Source: Pandoraea iniqua (lineage in GTDB: Bacteria; Pseudomonadota; Gammaproteobacteria; Burkholderiales; Burkholderiaceae). From it: a stretch of 64,000 nt of DNA. This document shows, piece after piece, positions 1-10,724 of the stretch (position 1 is the stretch's first letter; every line of letters begins with the position of its first letter). The DNA is taken from contig NZ_CABPSF010000001.1 of the NCBI RefSeq assembly GCF_902459685.1, forward strand, positions 744,001 through 808,000. Direction: 5' to 3'. The position numbers and the translations under genes are program-made. The notes under the pieces were generated by a model. The model ran no database searches and was not told the origin of the DNA. It saw only the letters and a list, made by a program, of their open reading frames with translations.

Positions 1-1368
1 GGGGTGATTAGCCTGGGCCATGCCGCCGACACCACCGGCAGCAAAACGACGGACAACACTTCCGAATTCACGCTCTCCAACGGACTGCGGCTGATCGTGC
101 GCGAAGACCATCGCGCACCGACGGTGGCGCATGTGGTCTGGTACCGCGCGGGCTCGCTCGACGAGTTCAACGGCACCACGGGTGTGGCGCACGCGCTCGA
201 GCACATGATGTTCAAGGGCACGAAGACGGTCGGCCCGGGTCAGTTTTCGCGTCAGGTCGCCGCACTCGGCGGCCGCGAGAATGCATTCACCAGCAAGGAC
301 TACACGGGCTTCTTCGAGCAGACCGAGAAGTCGCGTCTGCCCGACATGATGCGTCTCGAAGCCGATCGTATGGCCAACCTGACACTCTCGGCCGACGAAT
401 TCGCCAAAGAGATTCAGGTGGTGATGGAAGAGCGCCGGCTGCGCACCGACGACCAGCCGCGTGCGTTGCTTTACGAGCAACTGATGGCGTCGGCATTGGT
501 CGCCAACCCATACCGCCGGCCGATCGTGGGCTGGATGGACGATCTTCAGCACATGACCGTCGACGATACGCGCGCGTGGTACGAGCGCTGGTATGCGCCG
601 AACAACGTAGTGGTGGTCGTGAGTGGCGACGTCGATCCGCAGCAGGTGCGCCGCTGGGCCGAGCAGTACTACGGTCCGATCAAGTCGCACGCGCTGCCCG
701 AGCGCCGGCCGCAGAACGAACCCGCCCAACTGGGCGTGCGCCGTGTGTTCGTGAAGGCGCCCGCCGAGAACCCGAACGTGATGCTGGCGTGGCGCGCACC
801 GCGTCTGACCGATGTCGAGAAGGATGACGACGTCTATGCGCTGCAAGTGCTGGCGGCGGTGCTCGACGGCTACGGCAACGCGCGGCTGACGAGCCGCCTC
901 GTGCGCGAGCAACGCATCGCGAACGATGTGGGTGCCGGTTACGACGGCGTGGGTCGCGGCCCGCAGTTCTTCATCCTCGACGGCACGCCGGCACAGGGCA
1001 AGACGCCCGAGCAGATCGAGAAGGCCTTGCGCGCCCAAGTGGCCGACATTGCGGCGCACGGCGTGACCGAGGAAGAACTCAAGCGCGTGAAAGCGCAGGT
1101 CGTTGCGGGGCAGATTTACAAGCGTGACTCGGTGTTCGGTCAGGCGATGGAGATCGGTCTCAATGAAATGTCGGGCATCTCGTGGCGGCAGATCGATCGC
1201 ATGCTCGAGAAGGTGAAGGCGGTCACGCCGGCACAGGTGCAGGCGGTGGCGGGCAAGTACTTCGGCGACGACACGCTGACGGTGGCCACGCTGGTGCCGC
1301 AGCCCGTGGATGAGGCGACACGCAAGCGCCGCGCCCAAGGGGCGGAAGACCTGAAGAACATGCGCTAA
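1..1368 (+). CDS. M16 family zinc metallopeptidase, catalytic subunit (5' truncated)
   Basis: The reading frame is open to the left edge of the window, so the start and signal peptide are missing; 454 residues are visible from an in-frame GTG at base 4. The inverted zinc motif HxxEH is seen as HALEH near residue 65, within a typical pitrilysin-like N-terminal domain, and a second M16 domain follows. This is the active partner of a two-gene periplasmic peptidase pair; its inactive partner starts 11 bases downstream. M16 proteins of this type degrade or process small peptides in the envelope. The substrate cannot be told from sequence. Family is certain, exact role is not. Confidence 0.9.
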   Translation, partial: GVISLGHAADTTGSKTTDNTSEFTLSNGLRLIVREDHRAPTVAHVVWYRAGSLDEFNGTTGVAHALEHMMFKGTKTVGPGQFSRQVAALGGRENAFTSKDYTGFFEQTEKSRLPDMMRLEADRMANLTLSADEFAKEIQVVMEERRLRTDDQPRALLYEQLMASALVANPYRRPIVGWMDDLQHMTVDDTRAWYERWYAPNNVVVVVSGDVDPQQVRRWAEQYYGPIKSHALPERRPQNEPAQLGVRRVFVKAPAENPNVMLAWRAPRLTDVEKDDDVYALQVLAAVLDGYGNARLTSRLVREQRIANDVGAGYDGVGRGPQFFILDGTPAQGKTPEQIEKALRAQVADIAAHGVTEEELKRVKAQVVAGQIYKRDSVFGQAMEIGLNEMSGISWRQIDRMLEKVKAVTPAQVQAVAGKYFGDDTLTVATLVPQPVDEATRKRRAQGAEDLKNMR

Positions 1369-1379
1369 GAGGCCACCCG

Positions 1380-2798
1380 ATGATGAAAATTACCGCACTA
1401 CTGCGTGCGTTTGTCCTGCCTGCCTGCGTGGGCGCTGTTGCTGCTGTGGCAGCCATGCCGACGACGGCACTGGCGGCACTGCCGATCCAGACTTGGACGG
1501 CGCCCTCCGGTGCCAAAGTGCTGCTCGTGGAGAGCCATTCGATTCCGATGCTCGATCTGAACATCGATTTCGATGCGGGCAGTCGTTACGATCCGCCTGG
1601 CAAATCCGGATTGGCGTTGCTCACTGCCGGATTGCTCGATTCGGGCGCCATGGCAGTGAACGGCCGCCCGGCGCTGACCGAGGCGCAAATTGCCGACCGC
1701 TTTGCCGATGTGGGCGCGATGGAAGCGACGAGCGCGGGGCGTGATGCCGCAACCGTCACGATGCGCACGCTATCGTCGGCGGCCGAACGCGACGCCGCCG
1801 TCAGTACGATGGCGCAGTTCCTGCAACATCCGACGTTCCCCGAGGCCGTGCTCAAGCGTGAGGCTGCGCGCCTGTCGGCGGCGATTGCCGAGGCCAACAC
1901 CAAGCCCGAAGCGATTGCCGAGAAGGCCTTCCGCAGTGCGATTTACGGCAGCCATCCGTATGGGGTGAGTGCCACGGTGGCGAGCGTGAATGCGGTCAAG
2001 CGTGACGATCTCGTGCGCTTCTATCGCGACATGTTCAGCCCGAAGCGCGCGGTGGTCACCCTCGTCGGCGACATCGATCGCGCACAGGCCGAGAAGCTGG
2101 TAGCCACGCTGACCGACGCCATGCCGGCGGGCATCCAGCCGCCGGCCATGCCGCCGGTGGCGGCGCTGCGCAGTGCCGTGCAGATCGATCTGCCGCACCC
2201 GGCCGAGCAGGCGCATATCGTGAGCGGTCAGGCGTCGGTGGCACGCAGCGATCCCGACTACTTCGCATTGCTCGTCGGCAACTATGTGCTGGGCGGCGGT
2301 GGCTTCGTGTCGCGACTCACGGCCGAAGTGCGCGAGAAGCGCGGGCTGACGTATGGTGTCACGAGCATGTTCGTCCCGCAGTTGCAGGAGGGGCCGTTCG
2401 AGATCAGCTTGCAGACGCGTCGCGAGCAGGCGCCTGAAGCGTTGAAGGTAGTCCGCGAGACGTTGGGCAAGTTCGTGCAGGACGGCCCGACTGATGCCGA
2501 AATGCAGGCCGCGAAGGACAACCTGATCAATGGTTTCCCGCTGCGTCTGGACAGCAATCGCAAGCTCTTGGCGAGCGTTGCCGCGATCGGTTTCTATAAC
2601 CTGCCGCTCGACTATCTCGACACGTGGACCGACAAGGTCAAGGCCGTGACCGCTGCGCAGGTGAAAGACGCGTTTGCACGTCACGTGCAACCTGACCGGC
2701 TGGTGACTGTCGTCGTTGGCCCGGGCAATGTGTTCGGTGCCGCGAGTGCGGGTGCCGCGGCCGGTGGCGCTGCGGCAGCGGGTACGAAAGCGAAGTAA
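1380..2798 (+). CDS. M16 family peptidase-like protein, non-catalytic partner
   Basis: 472 residues with an N-terminal signal peptide (hydrophobic stretch to about residue 32, Ala-rich end). The fold matches M16 peptidases, but the HxxEH zinc site is absent at the expected place (the region reads SGLALLTAGLLDSG), as in the second subunit of heterodimeric M16 enzymes. The substrate-binding R...Y pair of such partners is present in the segment EVREKRGLTYGV. It probably pairs with the upstream catalytic M16 protein in the periplasm. Two ATG codons stand in tandem at 1380 and 1383; either may be used. The C-terminus is Ala/Gly-rich. A strong bidirectional terminator follows. Confidence 0.88.
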   Translation: MMKITALLRAFVLPACVGAVAAVAAMPTTALAALPIQTWTAPSGAKVLLVESHSIPMLDLNIDFDAGSRYDPPGKSGLALLTAGLLDSGAMAVNGRPALTEAQIADRFADVGAMEATSAGRDAATVTMRTLSSAAERDAAVSTMAQFLQHPTFPEAVLKREAARLSAAIAEANTKPEAIAEKAFRSAIYGSHPYGVSATVASVNAVKRDDLVRFYRDMFSPKRAVVTLVGDIDRAQAEKLVATLTDAMPAGIQPPAMPPVAALRSAVQIDLPHPAEQAHIVSGQASVARSDPDYFALLVGNYVLGGGGFVSRLTAEVREKRGLTYGVTSMFVPQLQEGPFEISLQTRREQAPEALKVVRETLGKFVQDGPTDAEMQAAKDNLINGFPLRLDSNRKLLASVAAIGFYNLPLDYLDTWTDKVKAVTAAQVKDAFARHVQPDRLVTVVVGPGNVFGAASAGAAAGGAAAAGTKAK

Positions 2799-2823
2799 CG
2801 CTGCGGTGCGATTCACGCAGTAG

Positions 2824-2863
2824 GAAAAAAGCGGCACCGGGAAATTTCCGATGCCGCTTTTTC
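2824..2863. terminator. Bidirectional Rho-independent terminator
   Basis: An 11-base perfect stem (2826-2836 pairs with 2852-2862) is built from A-run/GCGGCA and TGCCGC/T-run, so it carries a U-tract in both directions. It lies between the convergent M16 gene and the ABC permease gene and can serve both. Confidence 0.85.
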
Positions 2864-2918
2864 TTGGGCGGCTGGTCGAATGCGTTATCCGTTATCGGCG
2901 CTATCGGCATTACCGTTG

Positions 2919-3755
2919 TTACCGCAGAATCCGCCGTCGCAGCAACGTCAGCGCAATCGCAAACGCGATCACTGCGTAGGCGACCAAGGCGGCCACGTGC
3001 AGCCACGGCTGGTCGATGGCGCGTCCGAGCATGGCGGGGCGAATCAACGCGATGGCGTGTGCGAGCGGCAACCACTCGGTGACGTGGCGCGCGGCCGCCG
3101 GGAGTTGCGACAACGGGAAGAACACGCCCGAGAGCAGCAACATCGGCGTCATGACGAGCGTCTGATAGAACATAAAGAAGTCGTAACTCGGCGCGAGTGC
3201 CGTCATGACCATCGCCAGACTCGCAAACGCGAAGCCGGCAAGCACCACCGCGGGCAGCACAACCGGCAAGGCGTCGAGCCGCGCGTAGCCGAGGACGCTG
3301 GCCACCAACAGAATCGCGAGGCCCGAGAGCACCGCTTTGCTGGCCGCCCAAGCCACTTCACCGAGCACGACGTCGCCCAGCGTCAGCGGCGTGTGCATGA
3401 GCGCTTCCCACGTGCGCTGCACATGCATGCGCGAGAAGCCCGAGTACATCGATTCGAAGCTCGCGGAAAACATCACGCTCGAGCCGACCGTGCCCGCGGC
3501 GAGAAACGCGATATAGGACGTGCCGTCCACATTCCCGACCATCATGCCCAGCCCAAAGCCGAGCCCGAACAGATAGATCATCGGGTCGGCCAGATTGCCG
3601 AACATCGACGCGATGGCGAGCTTGCGCCAGACGAGAAAATTGCGCCGCCACACACCGGTCCACGGGGTGAAGCCGGGGAGGTAGCGCGGTGTCTCTGGCC
3701 GCTGGGTGCGAGTTGTCAAACGTTCGGTCTGGCTCTGGCGATCGGCCTCAGTCAT
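2919..3755 (-). CDS. ABC-2 type transporter permease, NodJ-like
   Basis: 278 residues from the ATG at 3755, which overlaps the stop of the ATPase gene by eight bases. About six membrane segments are visible (for example around [25 protein letters not shown] and the C-terminal [18 protein letters not shown]), with the [10 protein letters not shown] segment typical of ABC2_membrane/NodJ proteins. It is the membrane half of an exporter with the upstream ATPase. NodIJ-type pairs outside rhizobia have unknown substrates (lipo-oligosaccharide, drug or other hydrophobic compounds are possible), so the cargo is left open. Upstream in-frame codons would add 24 residues, but ATG 3755 with coupling is preferred. 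Confidence 0.85.
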   Translation of the reverse strand: MTEADRQSQTERLTTRTQRPETPRYLPGFTPWTGVWRRNFLVWRKLAIASMFGNLADPMIYLFGLGFGLGMMVGNVDGTSYIAFLAAGTVGSSVMFSASFESMYSGFSRMHVQRTWEALMHTPLTLGDVVLGEVAWAASKAVLSGLAILLVASVLGYARLDALPVVLPAVVLAGFAFASLAMVMTALAPSYDFFMFYQTLVMTPMLLLSGVFFPLSQLPAAARHVTEWLPLAHAIALIRPAMLGRAIDQPWLHVAALVAYAVIAFAIALTLLRRRILR

Positions 3756-4665
3756 CGCGCATCTCCCGTCCGGTGAGTTTGAGGAAAACGTCTTCCAGAT
3801 TGGCGCGCCGATGCAGATAACGCACACCGGGCTGATCGCGCAGTGCGTTCACAACCGGGGTGGCGTCGCGTACGTAGCAGAAGTGCGTCTCGCCGCTCGT
3901 CTCGATGCGCTCGGCCAACGGGGCAAGGCTTACCAGCAGCGCGTGCGGCACATCGCCGAAGACTTCGACCACGTCGCAACCGATCTCGCGCGCGACCAGC
4001 TCGGGCGGCGTGCCTTCGGCGATCTTGCGACCGGCATCGATCACGCACAGGCGATGGCACAGGCGCTCGGCCTCTTCCATGAAGTGGGTGGTGAGCAGAA
4101 TCGTCTTGCCCTCGTTCATCAGCGATTTGAGCCGTTCCCAGATCAGATGGCGCGCTTGCGGGTCGAGCCCCGTCGTCGGCTCGTCGAGCAGCAGCAGATC
4201 GGGGTTGTTGATGAGCGCGCGGGCGAGCGTGAGGCGCCGCTTCATGCCGCCCGAGAGTTGCCCGACGCGCGCGTCGGCCTTCGATTCGAGCCGCGCAAAG
4301 GCGAGCAGGGCGGGTACGCGCTCGCGCACCTCGGCGGAGGAGAGTCCGAAATAGCGTCCGAAGATCGCCAGATTCTCGCGCACGGTGAAGTCGGGGTCGA
4401 GATTGTCGAACTGCGGCACCACGCCGATCCGGCGCCGGGCTTCCGGGGCGAGTCTGGGGACCGACAGGCCGCCGAGCCGGATCTCCCCGGCGTCGGGGGT
4501 GACGAGGCCCAGCAGCATGCGTAGCGTCGTGGTTTTGCCCGCGCCGTTGGGGCCCAGTAGCCCGAAACATTCACCGGGCGCCACGTGCAGTGACAGGTGA
4601 TCGACGACGGGGCGTCCGTCGTAGGCTTTGCAGAGTTCGGTTACCTCGATGGCGGCATCGGTCAT
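3748..4665 (-). CDS. ABC transporter ATP-binding protein, NodI/DrrA-like
   Basis: 305 residues from ATG 4665. Walker A is GPNGAGKTT, the signature is [15 protein letters not shown] and Walker B is [12 protein letters not shown] followed by the H-loop [13 protein letters not shown]. The long C-terminal tail after residue 220 is typical of NodI/DrrA exporter ATPases. It energises the NodJ-like permease encoded immediately downstream with an eight-base overlap. The pair forms a two-gene operon reading away from rsmD. The substrate is unknown. Confidence 0.9.
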   Translation of the reverse strand: MTDAAIEVTELCKAYDGRPVVDHLSLHVAPGECFGLLGPNGAGKTTTLRMLLGLVTPDAGEIRLGGLSVPRLAPEARRRIGVVPQFDNLDPDFTVRENLAIFGRYFGLSSAEVRERVPALLAFARLESKADARVGQLSGGMKRRLTLARALINNPDLLLLDEPTTGLDPQARHLIWERLKSLMNEGKTILLTTHFMEEAERLCHRLCVIDAGRKIAEGTPPELVAREIGCDVVEVFGDVPHALLVSLAPLAERIETSGETHFCYVRDATPVVNALRDQPGVRYLHRRANLEDVFLKLTGREMRDD

Positions 4666-4893
4666 AGCGAATTCGGGGGTCTCCTGTCGTCTGGCATGCC
4701 CCTTCGAAACCACAGGGGGCAAGTCTTACGGGCGATGTGGTATGTTTCGCCTCAACAATGTAGCGTGAATTACCATGAATTTGGACGACCAGCGCGCGCA
4801 ACCCTGCGCGCGATCTCACTATTTGGGCACTTTGGCCGTACTTAATGTTGCCGCCAACAATGTCGCCGCCAACGCCACACACCGGAGCGCCGC

Positions 4894-6383
<1,490 letters not shown>

Positions 6384-6396
6384 TACGCCGGGTTGC

Positions 6397-6993
6397 TTAT
6401 TTCCCCGGCGTGGCGTGCAGGCGCATCATCGCCTTTTCCATCTCACCTTTCACGACGAGATCGACGATGTCGAGCGAACGCGACATCGCGTCGTCGATTT
6501 GCGCTTGTTCTTCCTTGCGCGGCGGCTTCAACACGAAGTCCACCACCTGTTGCTGACTGCCCGCCGGTTGCAGCGTGCGCGGATGGCCGATGCCCAGACG
6601 CAGACGCCAGAAATCAGGCGTCGTCAGATGCGCGGCAATGTCCTTCAGGCCGTTATGGCCGCCACTGCCACCGCCGCGTTTGAGTTTGACGCCACCGGGC
6701 GGCAGATCGAGTTCGTCGTGCACGACGAGAATTTCATCCGGCAGAATCTTATAGAAGCGCGCGAGCGCGACCACCGACTGCCCTGAGCGGTTCATGAACG
6801 TCTGGGGTTCGAGCAGCCAGACCTCGCTGCCGGCGATGCGTGCGCGGGCCGCATAGCCATGAAAGCTCTTCTGGTTCGACAGCGAGGCGCCGCTTTGCTG
6901 CGCCAATGCGTCGACAAACCAGAAGCCGGCGTTGTGCCGGGTGGCCGTGTATTCAGCGCCCGGATTGCCGAGCCCTACGATCAGCTTGATCAT
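6397..6993 (-). CDS. pth: Peptidyl-tRNA hydrolase
   Basis: 198 residues from ATG 6993. It has the Pth signature [23 protein letters not shown], with the catalytic His in TRHNAGF, and the second conserved block FMNRSGQSV; the HDELDLPPG segment is also conserved. It frees tRNA from prematurely released peptidyl-tRNA. It is downstream of rplY, the standard rplY-pth order, but a clear terminator lies between them, so pth may depend partly on its own promoter or on read-through. Upstream in-frame codons run through that terminator and are not part of the gene. Confidence 0.95.
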   Translation of the reverse strand: MIKLIVGLGNPGAEYTATRHNAGFWFVDALAQQSGASLSNQKSFHGYAARARIAGSEVWLLEPQTFMNRSGQSVVALARFYKILPDEILVVHDELDLPPGGVKLKRGGGSGGHNGLKDIAAHLTTPDFWRLRLGIGHPRTLQPAGSQQQVVDFVLKPPRKEEQAQIDDAMSRSLDIVDLVVKGEMEKAMMRLHATPGK

Positions 6994-7043
6994 TTCGGTA
7001 TCAGATCTTGTGTGCAACCTACGCAGGATAGGCGCACCGCAAT

Positions 7044-7081
7044 AAAAAAACCCGCCGGGACATGACGTCGCGGCGGGTTTT
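7044..7081 (-). terminator. Rho-independent terminator after rplY
   Basis: On the minus strand a GC stem (CCCGCCG at 7051-7057 pairs with CGGCGGG at 7071-7077, extended by A/T pairs) is followed by seven T. It lies between the rplY stop and the pth start. Confidence 0.85.
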
Positions 7082-7117
7082 GCGTCCAGCGTCGCCGCTG
7101 AAGGACAACTCGCAGGC

Positions 7118-7738
7118 TTAGGCAGCCGGCGTTTCGCCTTCGGCAGCCGGGGCAGCAGCTTCATCAGCAGCAGCGCCCGCCGGTTGAACGGCTTGCGCCA
7201 CGACCGGGTTTTCTTGCTCGACGTGCAGCACGAGCGTCACGCCTTCCGGCAGCTTGACGTCCTTAGCATGCACGGTTTGACCAGCAGCCAGCTTCGACAG
7301 ATCGACTTCCAGGAATTCCGGCAGCTTGCCCGGCAGGCAGCTGATGTCGAGGTCGTTCACGATGTGGCTGATCACGTTGGCCGACAGCTTCACTGCGGGC
7401 GACTCTTCAGCGCCCAGGAAGTGCAGGGGCACCTTCACGTGGATCGGCTTGGTGGCGTCGACACGTTGGAAATCCACGTGCAGAACCAGTTGCTTGAACG
7501 GGTGGTACTGCACATCGCGCAGCAGCACTTGTTCCGACTTGCCAGCGATTTCCAGCTCGAGAATCGACGAGTGGAAAGCTTCTTTACGCAGGGCGTGCCA
7601 CAGTGCGTTGTGATCGAGTTCGATCAGTTGCGGATCAACGTTACCACCGTACACGATGCCTGCGGTCTTGCCGGCATTGCGCAGGCGGCGGCTCGCACCC
7701 GTACCTTGCAGATTACGCTCAAAAGCGACGACTTTCAT
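7118..7738 (-). CDS. rplY: 50S ribosomal protein L25/Ctc (TL5 type)
   Basis: 206 residues from ATG 7738 with a preceding AAGGAG. The N-terminal 95 residues are the L25 5S-rRNA-binding domain (starts MKVVAFERN, contains [10 protein letters not shown]). The C-terminal TL5-type beta domain follows and ends in an Ala/Glu-rich tail. It binds 5S rRNA in the large subunit and is linked to general stress in relatives (Ctc). It sits between prs and pth in the common prs-rplY-pth order. Confidence 0.95.
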   Translation of the reverse strand: MKVVAFERNLQGTGASRRLRNAGKTAGIVYGGNVDPQLIELDHNALWHALRKEAFHSSILELEIAGKSEQVLLRDVQYHPFKQLVLHVDFQRVDATKPIHVKVPLHFLGAEESPAVKLSANVISHIVNDLDISCLPGKLPEFLEVDLSKLAAGQTVHAKDVKLPEGVTLVLHVEQENPVVAQAVQPAGAAADEAAAPAAEGETPAA

Positions 7739-7824
7739 AACAACTCCTTGTACCACCCGCGACCAGGTGGCGATTTCTTCCTGAACTTTTCCGTGCAAAA
7801 AACACGGGTTTCAGGAACGACAAA

Positions 7825-7876
7825 GGCGGGGAAAACGCTCCCCGCCGACATGACAACGGCGCCACACAGGCGCCGT
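7825..7876 (-). terminator. Two stem-loops between prs and rplY
   Basis: Two perfect hairpins stand in series: 7856-7863 with 7869-7876 (ACGGCGCC/GGCGCCGT) and 7825-7831 with 7840-7846 (GGCGGGG/CCCCGCC). On the minus strand the second is followed only by TTTG. They may attenuate or protect the prs transcript rather than fully terminate it. Confidence 0.5.
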
Positions 7877-7897
7877 CGCAAAAATTCTACCGAACGC

Positions 7898-8845
7898 TTA
7901 CTCCGCGAACAGCGACATCACCGAGTCGCCGCGACGGATGCGCGAGAACGTCTCGGCGAGCAGGCCAGCGCAGCTCAACTGGCGAATCTTGCCGCCCTTC
8001 GAGTCGTCGCGCAGCGGAATCGTATCCGTCACGACCACTTCGTCGAGCGCCGAAGCGTTGATGCGCTCTGCTGCGCCACCCGAGAGCACCGGGTGCGTAC
8101 AGTAGGCGTAGACCTTCTGTGCGCCGCGTTCCTTCAGTACTTGCGCTGCCTTGCAGAGCGTGCCGGCGGTGTCGACCATGTCGTCCATGATCACGCACGT
8201 ACGGCCGTCGACTTCACCGATGATGTTCATCACTTCGGCCACATTGGCCTTCGGACGACGCTTGTCGATGATGGCCAGATCGCAATGCAGTTGCTTCGCG
8301 AGTGCACGGGCACGCACCACGCCGCCGACGTCCGGCGAAACCACCAGCAGGTTTTCGTGATTCTGCTTGCGCACATCAGCCAGCAGCAGCGGCGAGGCGT
8401 AAATGTTGTCGACCGGGATATCGAAGAAACCCTGAATCTGGTCGGCGTGCAGGTCCATCGTGATGATGCGCTCGACGCCTGCGATTTGCAGCATGTTGGC
8501 TACGACCTTCGCCGAGATCGCCACGCGCGCCGAACGGGGGCGGCGATCTTGACGGGCATAGCCGAAATACGGGATGGCAGCAGTGATCCGGCCGGCAGAA
8601 GCGCGCTTGAGCGCGTCGACCATGATCAACAGTTCCATCAGATTGTCGTTGGTCGGCGCACACGTCGACTGGAGGACGAAGACGTCCTTGCCGCGCACGT
8701 TTTCCTGGATTTCGACTTGGATTTCGCCATCCGAGAATCGGCTGACCATGGCCTTGCCGAGCGGGATGCCGAGAGTGTTGACGACCTCTTGGGCCAGGGC
8801 GGGATTGGCGTTCCCGGTGAATACCATTAGGTTATCACTACTCAT
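7898..8845 (-). CDS. prs: Ribose-phosphate pyrophosphokinase
   Basis: 315 residues from ATG 8845 (starts [19 protein letters not shown]). The PRPP-binding loop is [13 protein letters not shown], the flexible catalytic region contains [16 protein letters not shown], and the ribose-phosphate segment is [14 protein letters not shown]. It makes PRPP from ribose 5-phosphate and ATP for nucleotide, His and Trp synthesis. PRPP is also the product of the C-P lyase route encoded in this window through PhnN. The gene lies directly downstream of tRNA-Gln and upstream of rplY. Confidence 0.97.
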   Translation of the reverse strand: MSSDNLMVFTGNANPALAQEVVNTLGIPLGKAMVSRFSDGEIQVEIQENVRGKDVFVLQSTCAPTNDNLMELLIMVDALKRASAGRITAAIPYFGYARQDRRPRSARVAISAKVVANMLQIAGVERIITMDLHADQIQGFFDIPVDNIYASPLLLADVRKQNHENLLVVSPDVGGVVRARALAKQLHCDLAIIDKRRPKANVAEVMNIIGEVDGRTCVIMDDMVDTAGTLCKAAQVLKERGAQKVYAYCTHPVLSGGAAERINASALDEVVVTDTIPLRDDSKGGKIRQLSCAGLLAETFSRIRRGDSVMSLFAE

Positions 8846-8894
8846 CTGGCTACCTGCGGGACGTATTGATGCTGAGACTGAACGACAGAGAAAT

Positions 8895-8971
8895 TGGCAG
8901 GGGAGGAAGGACTCGAACCCTCGTATGCCGGAATCAAAATCCGGTGCCTTAACCAACTTGGCGACTCCCCT
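8895..8971 (-). tRNA. tRNA-Gln (anticodon TTG)
   Basis: A full cloverleaf can be folded on the minus strand. The acceptor stem is AGGGGAG/CTCCCCT, the anticodon stem CCGGA/TCCGG encloses the loop TTTTGAT, and the T-arm contains GGTTCGAGTCC. The discriminator is G and CCA is encoded. Anticodon TTG reads CAA/CAG. It lies between ispE and prs on the same strand and is probably cotranscribed with them. Confidence 0.96.
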
Positions 8972-9025
8972 ACACTAACCGATGCCTTTGTTGCGTCGTA
9001 GGATACGCAGCAAAGTAAAACTTTT

Positions 9026-9895
9026 TCACGCAAATGCGAACAACGGGTGTTCGGCCAGACCGGCGGTCACTTGACCGAGCCAGCGCTCTGGCAATCGCTT
9101 ACATGCCGCTTCCGCTTCTGCCTTCGTGTCGAATGCTGCAAACACGCTGGCGCCGGATCCCGTCATGCGAGCTGTGGTGAAGGTTCTGAACCAGTCAATC
9201 ACAGCAGCGACTTCCGCGTATTCTCGAGTGACTACCGCCTGCATGTCGTTACGGAAAATTTCATCCGTTTCGAACACGTTTTTGTTGGCGTGCTCAAGAA
9301 AGAACGCCATTGTGACGACGTTCGAATCCCTTGTCAACAGGGGATCACGAAAAATCTTATCGGTTGCGACGTGTACCCGCGGGTTGACGACCAGAAAGTG
9401 CCGTTGCGGTAGATCCACTGCCTGCATTTGCTCGCCCAGCCCCTCGGCAAACGCATTGCGCCCGAACACGAAGAACGGCACGTCGGCACCGAGTTTGAGT
9501 GCCAGCGTCTGGAGTTCGGCACGCGGCAGATCGAGCTGCCACATACGGTTGAGCGCGAGCAGGGTGGTTGCGGCGTCCGAGCTGCCGCCGCCGATGCCGC
9601 CACCAGCCGGCAGGCGCTTCTCGATGCCGATATCCACGCCGAACTGCACCCCGCAGTGTTCCTGAAGCAACCGCGCGGCCCGCACCGTCAGATCGGTCTC
9701 GGGCGGCACGCCGGGCAGCGGGTTCGTATGCACGATCTTGCCGTCGTCGCGGCGCTCGAAATGCAGCGTATCGGCCCAGTCGATCAGCTGGAAGACGGTT
9801 TGCAGCTCGTGATAGCCATTGGGCCGGCGTCCCACGATGTGCAGGAACAGGTTCAATTTGGCCGGAGCCGGGCAGTCACGCAGGATTTCGTACAT
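9026..9895 (-). CDS. ispE: 4-diphosphocytidyl-2-C-methyl-D-erythritol kinase
   Basis: 289 residues from ATG 9895. It has the GHMP-kinase ATP motif [16 protein letters not shown], the N-terminal [24 protein letters not shown] with the conserved Lys and His, and the C-terminal [12 protein letters not shown]. It phosphorylates CDP-methylerythritol in the MEP isoprenoid pathway. It is downstream of lolB and upstream of tRNA-Gln and prs, a conserved proteobacterial order. Confidence 0.96.
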   Translation of the reverse strand: MYEILRDCPAPAKLNLFLHIVGRRPNGYHELQTVFQLIDWADTLHFERRDDGKIVHTNPLPGVPPETDLTVRAARLLQEHCGVQFGVDIGIEKRLPAGGGIGGGSSDAATTLLALNRMWQLDLPRAELQTLALKLGADVPFFVFGRNAFAEGLGEQMQAVDLPQRHFLVVNPRVHVATDKIFRDPLLTRDSNVVTMAFFLEHANKNVFETDEIFRNDMQAVVTREYAEVAAVIDWFRTFTTARMTGSGASVFAAFDTKAEAEAACKRLPERWLGQVTAGLAEHPLFAFA

Positions 9896-10017
9896 GGCAA
9901 TGCGTTTTGAGGGCCGACGGCAGGGGCCGGCGGCCGGAATGCAGGGACTCGTTCGTTCGCGGTCATCGAGCGGCCGCTTGAGCAAGAGGCGCCAAGGATA
10001 GCACCGCCGGGCGCTGC

Positions 10018-10668
10018 TTACTCGTCGATCACCAGCCGTACCGCCAGCGGCGAGCCATCGAGATCGCGCGAGAGGTCGACGCGTTTCACACGCAGGGGTG
10101 TGGTGTCGAAATACGCCTGATAGTCGATGGTCCAGCCGTCCTGAACGAGGCGCGTCGGGCGTTGCGTCTGCGGATCGCGTTGGATATTCGCCTGCGAGCC
10201 GGGCGCGCCCTGCATATGCAGCCAGTAGCGCAAACCGCCGACCGGCAGGGCAAAGCCGAGCGCGTCGTGCATCACGTCTTCGAGGCGCGGCCCAGTCAGC
10301 GGTGCCTTGCCCGGCAATTCGAGCGAGGCGCCCCGCGGGCTCTCCCGCACGATCGCCTGCGTTTGCCCGAGCGGATCGAGCAATTGCACGGTGGCGTTTT
10401 CGCCGCTTTGCTGCCAGTCGAAATTACCGTACGTATTGCGCGCCTCGCCGTTCTGTTCGAATCGAATCGAGAAACGTCCCCGGTAATGCTCGACGCTGGT
10501 GCCTTCGGCCTGTGCGATAGGGGCGGGCGGTGCGAGGCTCGCACACCCGGTGCCGAGCACGGCGGCAGAGATGGCGAGCGCCATGCCGGCGGCCCGCATC
10601 GTCAGACGCGGGCGCGGCAACATCGAGAGATCGTGACGGGACAAGGGTAGTTGGGGCAAACGGGACAT
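10018..10668 (-). CDS. lolB: Outer-membrane lipoprotein LolB
   Basis: 216 residues from ATG 10668. The signal sequence ends in the lipobox LGTGC, so the mature protein begins at Cys near residue 42. The LolB-type beta region follows ([39 protein letters not shown]). LolB receives lipoproteins from LolA and inserts them into the outer membrane. An earlier TTG at 10677 falls inside the terminator of the upstream TPR gene and is disfavoured; a later ATG at 10623 (MLPRPRL) is also possible. It is the usual neighbour of ispE. Confidence 0.9.
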   Translation of the reverse strand: MSRLPQLPLSRHDLSMLPRPRLTMRAAGMALAISAAVLGTGCASLAPPAPIAQAEGTSVEHYRGRFSIRFEQNGEARNTYGNFDWQQSGENATVQLLDPLGQTQAIVRESPRGASLELPGKAPLTGPRLEDVMHDALGFALPVGGLRYWLHMQGAPGSQANIQRDPQTQRPTRLVQDGWTIDYQAYFDTTPLRVKRVDLSRDLDGSPLAVRLVIDE

Positions 10669-10675
10669 CGTCAGC

Positions 10676-10712
10676 AAAAAGAAAGGCGTCGCGAGGAAAG
10701 GCTCGCGACGCC
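10676..10712 (-). terminator. Rho-independent terminator after the TPR gene
   Basis: A perfect 11-base stem (10685-10695 with 10702-10712, GGCGTCGCGAG/CTCGCGACGCC) with a six-base loop is followed on the minus strand by TTTCTTTTT. It begins 12 bases after the TPR stop and ends eight bases before the lolB ATG. Confidence 0.9.
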
Positions 10713-10724
10713 GGTATCACAGCA

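Noticed and set aside
7184-8830. 548-codon plus-strand frame opposite rplY and prs
   Set aside because: It crosses two well-defined minus-strand genes and the stem-loops between them; shadow frame.
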